DNA of 64,000 nt from Candidatus Gemmiger stercorigallinarum (lineage in GTDB: Bacteria; Bacillota; Clostridia; Oscillospirales; Ruminococcaceae): positions 121,738 to 185,737 of the forward strand of contig DWWX01000020.1 of NCBI GenBank assembly GCA_019119495.1, in the 5' to 3' direction. This document shows, piece by piece, positions 44,249-52,028 of the stretch; position 1 is the stretch's first letter, and each line of letters starts with the position of its first letter. The notes beneath the pieces were generated by a model. It made no database searches, had not been told where the DNA came from, and saw nothing but the letters and a program-made list of their open reading frames with translations. A program made the position numbers and the translations under genes.

Positions 44249-45349
44249 TCAGTCCAAACCATAAGTGCCGTCCGGCGCCAGCTGCAGTTTTTCCTCCAGC
44301 GTGTCATAAAAATACTCTCCGGGGTCCTGGCCGCTTTCTGCCGCCTGGACAACGGTGCAGAAAGCCGCCGTGAATTTCTCGGCCCCCTGGCCGTTCAGAT
44401 GATGTGCGTCGGAAAAGTCGTCGAACCCCAGCGGCAGCAGCCTGGTGTCACGGAACAGCGTAAAATCCCAGTACTGGAGACCGTTTTCTGCCGCGTACTG
44501 CGTCATAGCGTCCACATAGGTCTGATAATTGGCGGTGTGGTCGGCAAAGGCGCTGGGCAGCGGCGCCGTGACCAGAACCAGCCTGACGCCGGCTTCCCGG
44601 CACAGCGCAGTGATTCGTTCCAGGTTTTTCCATCCAAATTCGGACAAAGGCGCGTCGGCGTCGACATCCATGACACTGCCAAATCCATACGGCGGCGTCC
44701 CGCTGGTGTACACAAAACCATTGCCCCGGTATTCCTCGCCGTCCTCCGGGTAAGTAACATAGCTGTAGTTGGTAATGTCGTATCCATCCGTCAATTTGGC
44801 GGTCCACAGATCGGGCAGATCCTCCGGGCTGGCAATGCTGTGCCGCGCGGGGAATATCAAATCCAGAAAGGCTGCAGCCCCCCCCATCTCCCACAGATAC
44901 GCATAGCGGTCTATCGACAGCGGATCCATGTAATCGGTCAGCAGATAGCAGGCCAGGGGGACGTTGCTGGATTTTTCCTGATTGTACCCGGTGAAGAAGG
45001 TCTCCAGATAGACGGTATCCAGGTCATTGCGGGCAAGCGCCTGCCGCAGAAGGTAAAAAGAGCCGTCCGGCAGTTGCTGGGACGAACCCGCATTGAAGCT
45101 GCGGGTACCCAAGCGCTCGTCCACGATCTGCGGGTCAAAGCTGCGGTAACAATGGGATGAACCCAAAAACAGCGTGTTGATCTGGCCGCTTTGGGTATAC
45201 AGCTCCCCCAGCATCACGCGGGTATAGGAGTGGATGTCATCCACCAGCAGAAAATTAAGGCCCAGGCACAAAACCACCGTCAGCGCCGCAAACGCCAACG
45301 CGGCGGCCAGACGGCGCAGCCAGCGGTGTTGCGGGACGTTTGGTTTCAT
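44249..45349 (-). CDS. Membrane-anchored SGNH/GDSL-like protein (AlgX/DltD-like partner)
   Basis: The 366-residue product has a basic N-terminus, a membrane anchor at about residues 13-36 (LAAALAFAALTVVLCLGLNFLL) and an extracytoplasmic SGNH fold. The nucleophile block is TLFLGSSHCYRSFDP, the second block is SFNAGSSQQLPDG, and the catalytic Asp-His block is DFSDAHHLNGQG. Proteins of this build partner MBOAT acyltransferases and pass or attach acyl groups to cell-surface glycans. ATG 45349 follows GAGGT. It lies between the FkbH-like gene and the MBOAT gene. Confidence 0.82.
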   Translation of the reverse strand: MKPNVPQHRWLRRLAAALAFAALTVVLCLGLNFLLVDDIHSYTRVMLGELYTQSGQINTLFLGSSHCYRSFDPQIVDERLGTRSFNAGSSQQLPDGSFYLLRQALARNDLDTVYLETFFTGYNQEKSSNVPLACYLLTDYMDPLSIDRYAYLWEMGGAAAFLDLIFPARHSIASPEDLPDLWTAKLTDGYDITNYSYVTYPEDGEEYRGNGFVYTSGTPPYGFGSVMDVDADAPLSEFGWKNLERITALCREAGVRLVLVTAPLPSAFADHTANYQTYVDAMTQYAAENGLQYWDFTLFRDTRLLPLGFDDFSDAHHLNGQGAEKFTAAFCTVVQAAESGQDPGEYFYDTLEEKLQLAPDGTYGLD

Positions 45350-45380
45350 GCCGGGACCTCTTTCCTGTAACTGTTTGAAA

Positions 45381-47168
45381 TCAGCGTTCGATCGTCATAG
45401 GCGGCTGCTTGGGTTGATAAGCGGCGGCGTCCAGCGTCCAGGTGGTGCTGCCGTCGGCGTCGGCGGCAACCTGCGCAAAGCCCATGCCGGCATAGAAATC
45501 CCGGACCATGCCGTTTTTGGCGGTGGGATAGTAGTAGCCAATGATCTGCCTGACGCCGCGGGCCAAAGCGTCCCGGACCAGGCAGTCCATCATGGCGTCC
45601 TCCATGCCGCGCTTGAGCACGCGGCAGCTCATCAGCCACAGGCGCAGGTGCAGGGTCTCCCCCAGCTGTTCGCCGGCCACCACGGTGACCACACCGTTGT
45701 CGCCGAACTTGTCTGCCAGCTTGCCGTACAGGCACAGCCAGTCCGGGTTTTCGGCCATGGCGCGGATCTCATCCTCCGAGCAGCGCAGCGTGGTCAGGTT
45801 GAACTGGTTGGACTTGTTGGTCAGCTGGGCGATGCGCTGGATGTAGATGCCCTCAAACCCGCGGATGGTCGCGGTCATCTCCAGGCTGCGCAGGTAGTCG
45901 TTGTAATCGGCAAACGACGCCTGGGCCTGGCGGCGCTGGGCGTTGGCGTGGTAAAGCTCGGTCTTTTTCAGGTCCTCGCCCGAAAGAGCCGTGACCTCAA
46001 AGTAGCCGCCGTGGTCCAGCGTCTTGATGTAGTTTTCGGCGCCGTCCAGCGGGGGCACCGCTACGCCGGGCAGCTGTGCCGCCACAATGGCCCGCTCGGC
46101 GGGGTTGTCGTCGGCAAAGACGAAGCTGTCCACGCCCAGCGAAAGCTCGTCGGCAATGGCGGCAAGGTTGCGGTCCTTGTTTTCCCAGTTGGCCTTGATG
46201 GACACAAAATCGTCGGGGCGCAGCACGCCGTCCGGGTGGTTGAGGCCCGCCAGCGCGTTCTCCTCGTCGTTTTTGGAATCGACCGCCAGGATCACGCCGA
46301 TGGATCTCAGCGCCTTGCAGTAGCTTTGGAACTCGGCGTAGACCTGCCCTTCCGGCACTTCGGGGCCGACGGCGATGCCGTCCACGCCGTCGTCGCCCAC
46401 GACGCCGCCCCACAGCGTGTTGTCCAGGTCCAGCACCAGCGCCTTCTTGTTTTTGCCGTAGATTGCCTTGATGATGTTGGCAACGCTGTTTGCCAGCGAG
46501 GGGATGGCGTCCAGGCACATGGCATACTTGTACATATGCCAGTAGAAGGCGTCGCCCCAGGCGGTCAGGCCGTAATCTGCCGACAGATAGTCAATGTCGT
46601 TGAGATAGAAATCCTCGTGCGAGGCGGCATACTGATAAAACCGCTGGTTCAGCCGGCTGATAAAGTTGCTGCGGCCGCGGGGGTCGTAGATGTCCCGGTT
46701 GCCCATCAGGCGGTAGTTGGGCCGGTCAAAGTTGTTCTGGATGACCGGACAGCGGAACTTGTCCGCCAGCGCCTGCCACATCACCGAGAAATGCTCGTAC
46801 TCGGCGTCCAGCATGGCGTCCACCTCCTCTGTGGTGGACGACGTGGTGGGAAACTGAGTGATGTTGCGCCAGGTGGTGTGGATGTAGATGATATCCGGAT
46901 GGAACGCGTCCAGTTCCGGCGTGCCGAACATGGCGTCCTGCCAGTACTGGGCATACTCCGACTGGTAAAACTCCGCCTCGATGCCGTACTGCAAGAGAAA
47001 AAGACCCAGCTGGTCGGCCACCTCGTTGGTGGTGGAGCCGCCCAAAATCGCCACCCGCTTTTTCAGCGGATGGGGGTTCTGGGCCAGAAGCTCGCGGCGG
47101 ATGCGGCGCTTTTTGCGCAAAAGCTGCTCGGTATCCAGCGGGTACTGAAAACAATCCATCACAGACAT
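45381..47168 (-). CDS. FkbH-like HAD-IIIC phosphatase with C-terminal GNAT-like domain
   Basis: The 595-residue product has an N-terminal SGNH-like part (KKRVAILGGSTTNEVADQLG ... DIIYIHTTWRNI), a HAD-IIIC core (ALVLDLDNTLWGGVVGDDG, AVDSKNDEENA, FVFADDNPAERAIV) and a GNAT-like C-terminus (TNKSNQFNLTT ... DNGVVTVVAGEQLGETLHLRLWLMSCRVLKRGME). FkbH proteins load a glyceryl group from 1,3-bisphosphoglycerate onto an acyl carrier protein. With the downstream SGNH and MBOAT genes this suggests export of a glyceryl or related decoration. No acyl carrier protein gene is seen nearby. ATG 47168 follows AGGAGGG. Confidence 0.85.
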   Translation of the reverse strand: MSVMDCFQYPLDTEQLLRKKRRIRRELLAQNPHPLKKRVAILGGSTTNEVADQLGLFLLQYGIEAEFYQSEYAQYWQDAMFGTPELDAFHPDIIYIHTTWRNITQFPTTSSTTEEVDAMLDAEYEHFSVMWQALADKFRCPVIQNNFDRPNYRLMGNRDIYDPRGRSNFISRLNQRFYQYAASHEDFYLNDIDYLSADYGLTAWGDAFYWHMYKYAMCLDAIPSLANSVANIIKAIYGKNKKALVLDLDNTLWGGVVGDDGVDGIAVGPEVPEGQVYAEFQSYCKALRSIGVILAVDSKNDEENALAGLNHPDGVLRPDDFVSIKANWENKDRNLAAIADELSLGVDSFVFADDNPAERAIVAAQLPGVAVPPLDGAENYIKTLDHGGYFEVTALSGEDLKKTELYHANAQRRQAQASFADYNDYLRSLEMTATIRGFEGIYIQRIAQLTNKSNQFNLTTLRCSEDEIRAMAENPDWLCLYGKLADKFGDNGVVTVVAGEQLGETLHLRLWLMSCRVLKRGMEDAMMDCLVRDALARGVRQIIGYYYPTAKNGMVRDFYAGMGFAQVAADADGSTTWTLDAAAYQPKQPPMTIER

Positions 47169-47202
47169 GGCTGCCCTCCTGGTAAAAAACTTTACAAGCC
47201 GC

Positions 47203-47457
47203 TTACAGCCGCTCCAGCGCCTCCTGCAGCGCCTTGGAGATCTGATCCGGGCAGGAAGTGGGCTTGCTGCCGCAGGTGGTGCCGGCCATGCGGGCGATGG
47301 CATCCTCGGCCTTCATGCCGGCCAGTAGCTGGCAGATGCCCTTCAGATTGCCGTTGCAGCCGCCCAGCACTTCCACTTTCCGGATGGTGTGGTCGGGATC
47401 CAGTTCCACGCGGGTCTGCACCGAGCAGGTGCCCTGGTTTCTGCGAATGTATTCCAT
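47203..47457 (-). CDS. TSCPD domain protein (TIGR03905-like)
   Basis: An 84-residue protein whose name-giving motif TSCPD is in CGSKPTSCPDQISKAL. CSVQTRVELDPDHTIRKVEVLGGCNGNLKGI precedes it in pieces. Four cysteines are spaced as in the C-terminal domain of B12-dependent ribonucleotide reductases, to which this family is related. The role is unknown. ATG 47457 follows AAGGAGA; it leads into the FkbH-like gene 34 bases later. Confidence 0.9.
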   Translation of the reverse strand: MEYIRRNQGTCSVQTRVELDPDHTIRKVEVLGGCNGNLKGICQLLAGMKAEDAIARMAGTTCGSKPTSCPDQISKALQEALERL

Positions 47458-47550
47458 CTTTCATTTCTCCTTCTTGCAGTTCCCGGTCAGCTTCCCTGCG
47501 GCGGCCGGGACCAATCTCCCCCGCCCCTGCCGTGCAGGAAGCAGCGGGCA

Positions 47551-48399
47551 TTATTTTTTGCGCTGCTTTGCCAGCGCCTCAATGCGGCGGATCTGGTCGT
47601 CGGCGGTGGTGCAGGCCCCCACCGGGCGCGGGGTATTGGTGTTCATGCCGTGGTAATCGCTGCCGCCGGTGACGATCAGGTCATATTTGCGGGCAAGTTC
47701 CCGCAGCTCTGCCTTATCCTCCTCGGTGTTGCGGGGATGCTCGATCTCCACGCCGTCCAGGCGGCCGGCGGCGATCAGCTCCCGCGCCAGTTCCATGCTG
47801 TGGTAGACGCTGGGGTGTGCCAGCACCACCACGGCGCGGCAGGCGCGGATCACCTCCAGCACGGTATCCACCGGTTCATAGCGGGGCGTGTGCAGGATGC
47901 GGCCCCGCACCGGGCGCAGTGCAAACAGAGAGCGGTAGACGTTGTTGTACATGCCGTCCGCCAGCCCGTACTGCCACAGCACCCGCATCACGTGGGCTTT
48001 GTACAGCGTGCCGCTGTCTTTGGCAAAAGCCAGCGCCTCCTCGGTCTTGAACTGGGGGCAGAACTCCTCCAGCTCCCGGCAGCTTTGCAGCACGGCCTCC
48101 CTGCGGCGGCGGGCCATCAGCGCGGAAAACTCTTCCAGCGCCGCGCAGTCGTCCGGCCAGTAGCAGAGCAGATGCACCCGGTGGGCGCGCTGGTAATCGT
48201 AAGCGGTCAGCTCGGCGGCGGGGATCAGATGCACCCCCTGCTGCACCGGGTTGGCGTAGGCAAAGCGGACGCCCTGGATGGAGTCATGGTCGGACACCGC
48301 CAGATGGGTCAGACCCTCGCAGCCCGCCAGAAAGGGCAGTTTGCCCGCCGGCGTCGAGCCGTCCGAGAATGTGGAATGGGTATGCAGGTCACCCGCCAA
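47551..48399 (-). CDS. PHP-domain phosphoesterase
   Basis: The 282-residue product has PHP metal-binding motifs: GDLHTHSTFSDGS at the N-terminus, HLAVSDHDSIQG, KAHVMRVL, VVLAHPSVYHS and VTGGSDYHG. Relatives include 3',5'-nucleoside bisphosphate phosphatases (YciV/TrpH type) acting on pAp or short RNAs. The start is TTG 48399, nine bases after AAAGGAG; the longer frame begins upstream of the mapped promoter and is unlikely. Substrate assignment is tentative. Confidence 0.87.
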   Translation of the reverse strand: MAGDLHTHSTFSDGSTPAGKLPFLAGCEGLTHLAVSDHDSIQGVRFAYANPVQQGVHLIPAAELTAYDYQRAHRVHLLCYWPDDCAALEEFSALMARRRREAVLQSCRELEEFCPQFKTEEALAFAKDSGTLYKAHVMRVLWQYGLADGMYNNVYRSLFALRPVRGRILHTPRYEPVDTVLEVIRACRAVVVLAHPSVYHSMELARELIAAGRLDGVEIEHPRNTEEDKAELRELARKYDLIVTGGSDYHGMNTNTPRPVGACTTADDQIRRIEALAKQRKK

Positions 48400-48459
48400 A
48401 GCCCAACGCTCCTTTCCGCCGTTTTGAACCCGGCCCCTGTACAAAATATTTGCCAGCCT

Positions 48460-48488
48460 ATTATACACCTTTGTTCCGGGTTTGAAAA
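48460..48488 (-). promoter_or_regulatory. Sigma-A promoter of the PHP gene
   Basis: Minus-strand TTTTCA (48483-48488), 17-bp spacer, perfect TATAAT (48460-48465). Transcription would start near 48453, which supports the downstream TTG start of the PHP gene. Confidence 0.7.
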
Positions 48489-48505
48489 GCCCTGCGCTGC
48501 GGGCG

Positions 48506-49390
48506 TCAGGGCAGCTGCGCCGCATAGGTGCGCACCCTGCGCCAGAACTGGCGCGCCGCAGGCGACAGACCGTTTTTATCCAAGCAGGCGATGCCGATGG
48601 ACCGGCTGGCCGATGGTTCCAGCCGGAGCACCTGGAACTCTCCGGCGCTGCTTTGATACCGCTGCAGGATCAGCTGGGGCAAAATTGCCACCCCCTGCCC
48701 GCAGGCGACCATGGCAATGACCGACTCGTCATCGTTGACATAGCAGCGGGTGTCGATGCGCAGGTCGTTTTTCTTCAGGTAGCTCTGGATGTCGGCGTCG
48801 GTATCGGGACGCTGGCTGACAAAAGGACGGCCGCGCAGTTCCTCGGCCGTGACGACGCCCGGACACCGGGTGGCAAAGTCCGCAGGCGCGATGCAGACCA
48901 GCGGATCGGCGTACATCGGCTCGAAATCCATGTCCTGGGCGCTGGAGTTGGACATGACCCCCAATTCCGCAGTGCCGCTTTTCAGCCAGCCGGCGATATC
49001 GTCGTAGCTGCCCTGGTACAGCAGCACCTTGATGCCGGGATACTGCCGCTCAAAGTCAGGCAGCAGCTGGGGGACCCAGGTGACGCAGGCGCTGTTGAAC
49101 ACCGCCAGCCGCAGCACCCCTTTCTCCATGCCGTTGATCCGCGCGATGGACTGGTCCAGCGACTCGCTGGAGGAGAGCAGGCGCTGGATGTCCGGCAGCA
49201 GATGCTCGGCTGCGGCAGTCATGGTGACGCCCGCCTTGGTACGGGTGAACAGAGGAAAACCACATTCGGCCTCCATTGTGGCCACCGAATGGCTGATGGC
49301 CGAGGGGGTCAGGTGCAGCTGCTCCGCTGCACGGGCAAAGCTGCCCTCGTGAGCGATGGTGGAAAAGATCTGGCAGGCCAGCAGCGTCAT
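48506..49390 (-). CDS. LysR family transcriptional regulator
   Basis: The 294-residue product has an N-terminal winged helix (FSTIAHEGSFARAAEQLHLTPSAISHSVATMEAECGFPLFTRT in pieces) and a type II periplasmic-binding effector domain from about residue 88. ATG 49390 follows GGAGGC. A TTTCAT/ATGAAA inverted repeat lies 50 bp upstream and could be an autoregulatory site. The regulated genes are not obvious: the divergent side holds only a possible small RNA, and the next genes downstream have their own promoter. Confidence 0.92.
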   Translation of the reverse strand: MTLLACQIFSTIAHEGSFARAAEQLHLTPSAISHSVATMEAECGFPLFTRTKAGVTMTAAAEHLLPDIQRLLSSSESLDQSIARINGMEKGVLRLAVFNSACVTWVPQLLPDFERQYPGIKVLLYQGSYDDIAGWLKSGTAELGVMSNSSAQDMDFEPMYADPLVCIAPADFATRCPGVVTAEELRGRPFVSQRPDTDADIQSYLKKNDLRIDTRCYVNDDESVIAMVACGQGVAILPQLILQRYQSSAGEFQVLRLEPSASRSIGIACLDKNGLSPAARQFWRRVRTYAAQLP

Positions 49391-49439
49391 AAAGAGCCTC
49401 CGAAAAAGCGCGCCCGCGTCCGCAGCGCACATGAACATC

Positions 49440-49458
49440 TTTCATCTTATTAATGAAA
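49440..49458. promoter_or_regulatory. Inverted repeat upstream of the LysR gene
   Basis: TTTCAT (49440-49445), seven AT-rich bases, ATGAAA (49453-49458). Size and spacing fit a LysR-type recognition site (T-N11-A class). Confidence 0.5.
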
Positions 49459-49547
49459 AGATTGAATTTTACTTACTGCTCATACTGTACTAGAATAAGC
49501 TATAGAAGTCAAGGCGGAAACGCCTGATATTCGATCTCTTCCCTCTG

Positions 49548-49582
49548 AAATGCCCTGCGGTCCGCACAGCCGCAGGGCATTT
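49548..49582. terminator. Hairpin between the LysR promoter and a small unknown gene
   Basis: AAATGCCCTGCGG (49548-49560) and CCGCAGGGCATTT (49570-49582) are perfect arms. On the plus strand TTTTCCGTTTT follows, on the minus strand only TTTCAG. It can end the minus-strand gene at 49624 and would also end any plus-strand transcript from the LysR region. Confidence 0.7.
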
Positions 49583-49623
49583 TCCGTTTTGCGCGGCAGG
49601 TGTTCCGCACGGCCGCGGGGCAT

Positions 49624-49956
49624 TCAGCAGTCCGGCTCACAGTCCAAGATCGAGGGGATATCCGCCCATCGCTCGGCCTGGCTGGTATACATCTCGTTCA
49701 GCCAGATCTGAATCTCGTCCAGCCCCTGCTGGCTGCCGGCAAATTCCCGGATGGTCTTTTTCTCGTCGGCGGTATGCTCCAGGCTCCAGGGCTCCGGCCA
49801 CACGGTGACCGTCAGATAGGCCAGCTTTTTTTTGCCGGAAGGATCGTCGGGATCGGGGCGTTTGCCCGGCTCGATCAGGTAGCGCATGCCGCCCTCGGCG
49901 CCGGAGTAGGCGTTGCCGTTGTCAAAATAGTGATAGATGGGGATCCCGGACAGCAT
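49624..49956 (-). CDS. Small conserved-looking protein of unknown function
   Basis: A 110-residue acidic cytoplasmic protein without signal peptide, membrane segment or recognised motif. Notable stretches are IPIYHYFDNGNAYSGAEGGMRYLIEP, LAYLTVTVWPEPWSLEHT and the helix QGLDEIQIWLNEMYTSQAERW. The ATG has a good AAGGAG ribosome site and a terminator-like hairpin follows the stop, so it is probably a real gene. I do not recognise the family. Confidence 0.7.
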   Translation of the reverse strand: MLSGIPIYHYFDNGNAYSGAEGGMRYLIEPGKRPDPDDPSGKKKLAYLTVTVWPEPWSLEHTADEKKTIREFAGSQQGLDEIQIWLNEMYTSQAERWADIPSILDCEPDC

Positions 49957-50070
49957 ATGCCTTCTCCTTTCCGCTACTTGCGGGGGTTGCTGTTTTGTGC
50001 GCCGCAGCCAGGGACGCGGAACCGTCCGCGCAGCGGCGGCCGCACAAAAAAACGAATTGAAACAACGAAG

Positions 50071-50111
50071 TCAAAGAAAAAAGCACCGTGCAGGTCTGCT
50101 GCACGGTGCTT
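50071..50111 (-). terminator. Terminator of tRNA-Gly
   Basis: On the minus strand AAGCACCGTGCAG and CTGCACGGTGCTT (arms at 50099-50111 and 50081-50093) form a 13-bp stem followed by T4C. Confidence 0.93.
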
Positions 50112-50114
50112 GGA

Positions 50115-50190
50115 TGGAGCGGGTTACGAGTCTCGAACTCGCCACCTACTGCTTGGGAAGCAGTCACTCTACCGGATGAGCTAAACCCGC
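50115..50190 (-). tRNA. tRNA-Gly (anticodon CCC)
   Basis: The 76-nt sequence folds as a cloverleaf: acceptor GCGGGTT with AACCCGC, anticodon arm ACTGC-TTCCCAA-GCAGT with CCC at the anticodon positions, T arm with GTTCGAG, and an encoded TCCA 3' end. It reads GGG codons, useful in this GC-rich genome. It has its own consensus promoter and terminator. Confidence 0.95.
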
Positions 50191-50203
50191 ATCGATGTGT
50201 GTA

Positions 50204-50232
50204 ATTATAACGCACCAAATCCGGGTTGTCAA
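50204..50232 (-). promoter_or_regulatory. Consensus promoter of tRNA-Gly
   Basis: Minus-strand perfect TTGACA (50227-50232) and TATAAT (50204-50209) separated by 17 bp. Confidence 0.9.
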
Positions 50233-50275
50233 TCCATCCGGCGGAAAAAGCCATCCTTCGGCGCAACGCCGGCAT

Positions 50276-51196
50276 TTATTCGGCGTCGTCGCCGCCCTGG
50301 ATGCTGGGGTCTGCCGCACGGCTGCTGGAGACGGTCTCCAGCTGGTTGCGGTCGCCCAAAAGCGCGGTCCAGTATTCCCCGCCGTTGTAGCGGAAAATGA
50401 CCCAGTCGTACCCCGCGTACCTGCTGCGGCTGATCTTGGTGACCTGGTAGGTGCCCAGGGGCAGGTAACCCACGATATCGTTGACGTTGGCGGTGTAGAA
50501 GTATTCGGTCTGGCTGCCGAACACGTTGAGCAGGTATCCGCTGACACTGACCATATCCGGGCCGGAAGGTCCATAATTGTTGAAGCCGCCCTCCCGGATG
50601 GCGGGCAGGAAATCGGTGTAGCTGTAATCCAGGTCCACCGCGCCGGTGACGCCGTCGCAGGTGCCGGAACCGCTGTACTGCCACATGGTATAGCTGCCCT
50701 GGTATCCCAGCCGGGAACGGTAATCCGCCACCCACAAAGGGTAGTTGGACAGGGCGCCGGCGTTGAGATAGGTGTTGATGAAATTGGTGTACGAGTACCA
50801 GCCCGCATACCACTTGCGCTGATACAGGATGTCCATGGCATACTGCACCAGCCCGGTCAGCTGGGTGCGGGAGAGCGAGGTCAGGCTGTTGGCCTCCACG
50901 TCCACGAACACCGGGTATTCCAGCTGGATGCCTTCCAAAGCATCCATAAAGATGCCCAGCTCCTCCGCCACCTCGGCCTGGGTCTTGGCATAGGTATGGT
51001 AGTAAGCGCCCACCCGCAGGCCGGCCGTGTGCGCGCCGTTGACATTCTGCAAAAAATACGGGTCGACGTACAGGCCGTTTGAGTTGGACGACCCCAGCCG
51101 CACGATGGCGAACTGCTTGCCGGCAGCAGCCACGCGCGACCAGTTGACGCTGCCCTGATAACGGGATACGTCGATCCCGGCTTGAAATACCGCCAT
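50276..51196 (-). CDS. GH25 family lysozyme without signal peptide
   Basis: The 306-residue product's GH25 domain occupies about residues 1-195: QAGIDVSRYQGSVNW (catalytic Asp region), FVDVEANSL (catalytic Glu), KWYAGWYSYTNFIN, YPLWVADY and the YSGSGTCDGVTGAVDLDYSY end. It would cleave the MurNAc-GlcNAc bond of peptidoglycan. The remaining 110 residues form a beta-rich extension of unknown type. No signal peptide is seen, as in phage endolysins, yet no phage genes are nearby. ATG 51196 follows AAGGGGGA, which lies inside a large hairpin. Confidence 0.88.
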   Translation of the reverse strand: MAVFQAGIDVSRYQGSVNWSRVAAAGKQFAIVRLGSSNSNGLYVDPYFLQNVNGAHTAGLRVGAYYHTYAKTQAEVAEELGIFMDALEGIQLEYPVFVDVEANSLTSLSRTQLTGLVQYAMDILYQRKWYAGWYSYTNFINTYLNAGALSNYPLWVADYRSRLGYQGSYTMWQYSGSGTCDGVTGAVDLDYSYTDFLPAIREGGFNNYGPSGPDMVSVSGYLLNVFGSQTEYFYTANVNDIVGYLPLGTYQVTKISRSRYAGYDWVIFRYNGGEYWTALLGDRNQLETVSSSRAADPSIQGGDDAE

Positions 51197-51200
51197 AACA

Positions 51201-51246
51201 AAATCCCCCTTCCCTGTCTGCATTCTATGCAGGGGAACGGGGATTT
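51201..51246 (-). promoter_or_regulatory. Long hairpin enclosing the GH25 Shine-Dalgarno site
   Basis: On the minus strand AAATCCCC, TTCCC and CTGCAT pair in turn with ATGCAG, GGGAA and GGGGATTT across 46 bases, with short bulges. The 3' arm ends ATTTTG and carries AAGGGGGA, the ribosome site of the GH25 gene. It may terminate the upstream SDR transcript and, when transcribed through, hide the GH25 ribosome site. A TAGAAT near the hairpin tip could be a -10 box. Confidence 0.6.
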
Positions 51247-51286
51247 GCCATTTTTGCCCGGCCGGACGGCGCGAAGCCCTGCCGGG

Positions 51287-52027
51287 TCAGATCACCAGGC
51301 CGCCGTTCTGGCCGATGACCTGGCCGGTGATATACCCTGCATCCGGCGAGGCGAGAAACACCAGCGTGCGGGCGATCTCGCCGGCGCTTCCCAGCCGGCC
51401 CACCGGGGTCTCGTCCGCCAGGGCGGCGCGGTCCTCCGCCGAAAAAGCGGCCATCATGTCGGTGTCGATCACGCCGGGGGCCACACAGTTGACGGTGATG
51501 CCGGAAGGGGCTTCCTCCTTGGCCAGCGCCTTGGCCAGCCCGATGACGCCGGCCTTGGCGGCGGAATAGTGGACCTCGCAGCTGGCGCCGGTCTGCCCCC
51601 ACATACTGGATACCAGCAGGATGCGCCCGTACTTGCGGCGGATCATGCCGGGCAGCACGGCGCGGCAGCTGTAAAAGGCTCCATCCAGATCCACTGACAT
51701 CACCCGGCGCCAGTCCTCGTCGGTCAGGTCGGTAAACAGTTTCTGCTGGGCGATGCCCGCGTTGCAGACCAGAACATCCAGGTGGCCCAGAGCCTCCTCG
51801 GCATCGCGGACCGCCGCCGTGACCGCCGCCGAATCGGACACATCGGCCCGCAGGGCCAGGAACCGCCCCTCCGGCGCCAGACGGGCCGCCGTCCGCAGCA
51901 CCTCCTCGGCTGCCTGCCGGCTGGAATGCCACACAAAAGCGACGTTGTCCCCTTTTTGGGCAAAGGCCAGCACGGCAGCCGCGCCGATGCCGCGGCTGCC
52001 GCCGGTGATGAATACGTTCTGTGCCAT
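51287..52027 (-). CDS. SDR family oxidoreductase (FabG-like)
   Basis: The 246-residue product has the Rossmann NAD(P) motif TGGSRGIG, VCNAGIAQ, catalytic Ser in LVSSMWGQTG and YSAAK (Tyr-x-x-x-Lys), and a C-terminal IGQNGGL. It is close to 3-oxoacyl-ACP reductases, but the lack of fab neighbours leaves the substrate open. It starts right after the tadA stop. Confidence 0.88.
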   Translation of the reverse strand: MAQNVFITGGSRGIGAAAVLAFAQKGDNVAFVWHSSRQAAEEVLRTAARLAPEGRFLALRADVSDSAAVTAAVRDAEEALGHLDVLVCNAGIAQQKLFTDLTDEDWRRVMSVDLDGAFYSCRAVLPGMIRRKYGRILLVSSMWGQTGASCEVHYSAAKAGVIGLAKALAKEEAPSGITVNCVAPGVIDTDMMAAFSAEDRAALADETPVGRLGSAGEIARTLVFLASPDAGYITGQVIGQNGGLVI

Positions 52028-52028
52028 A

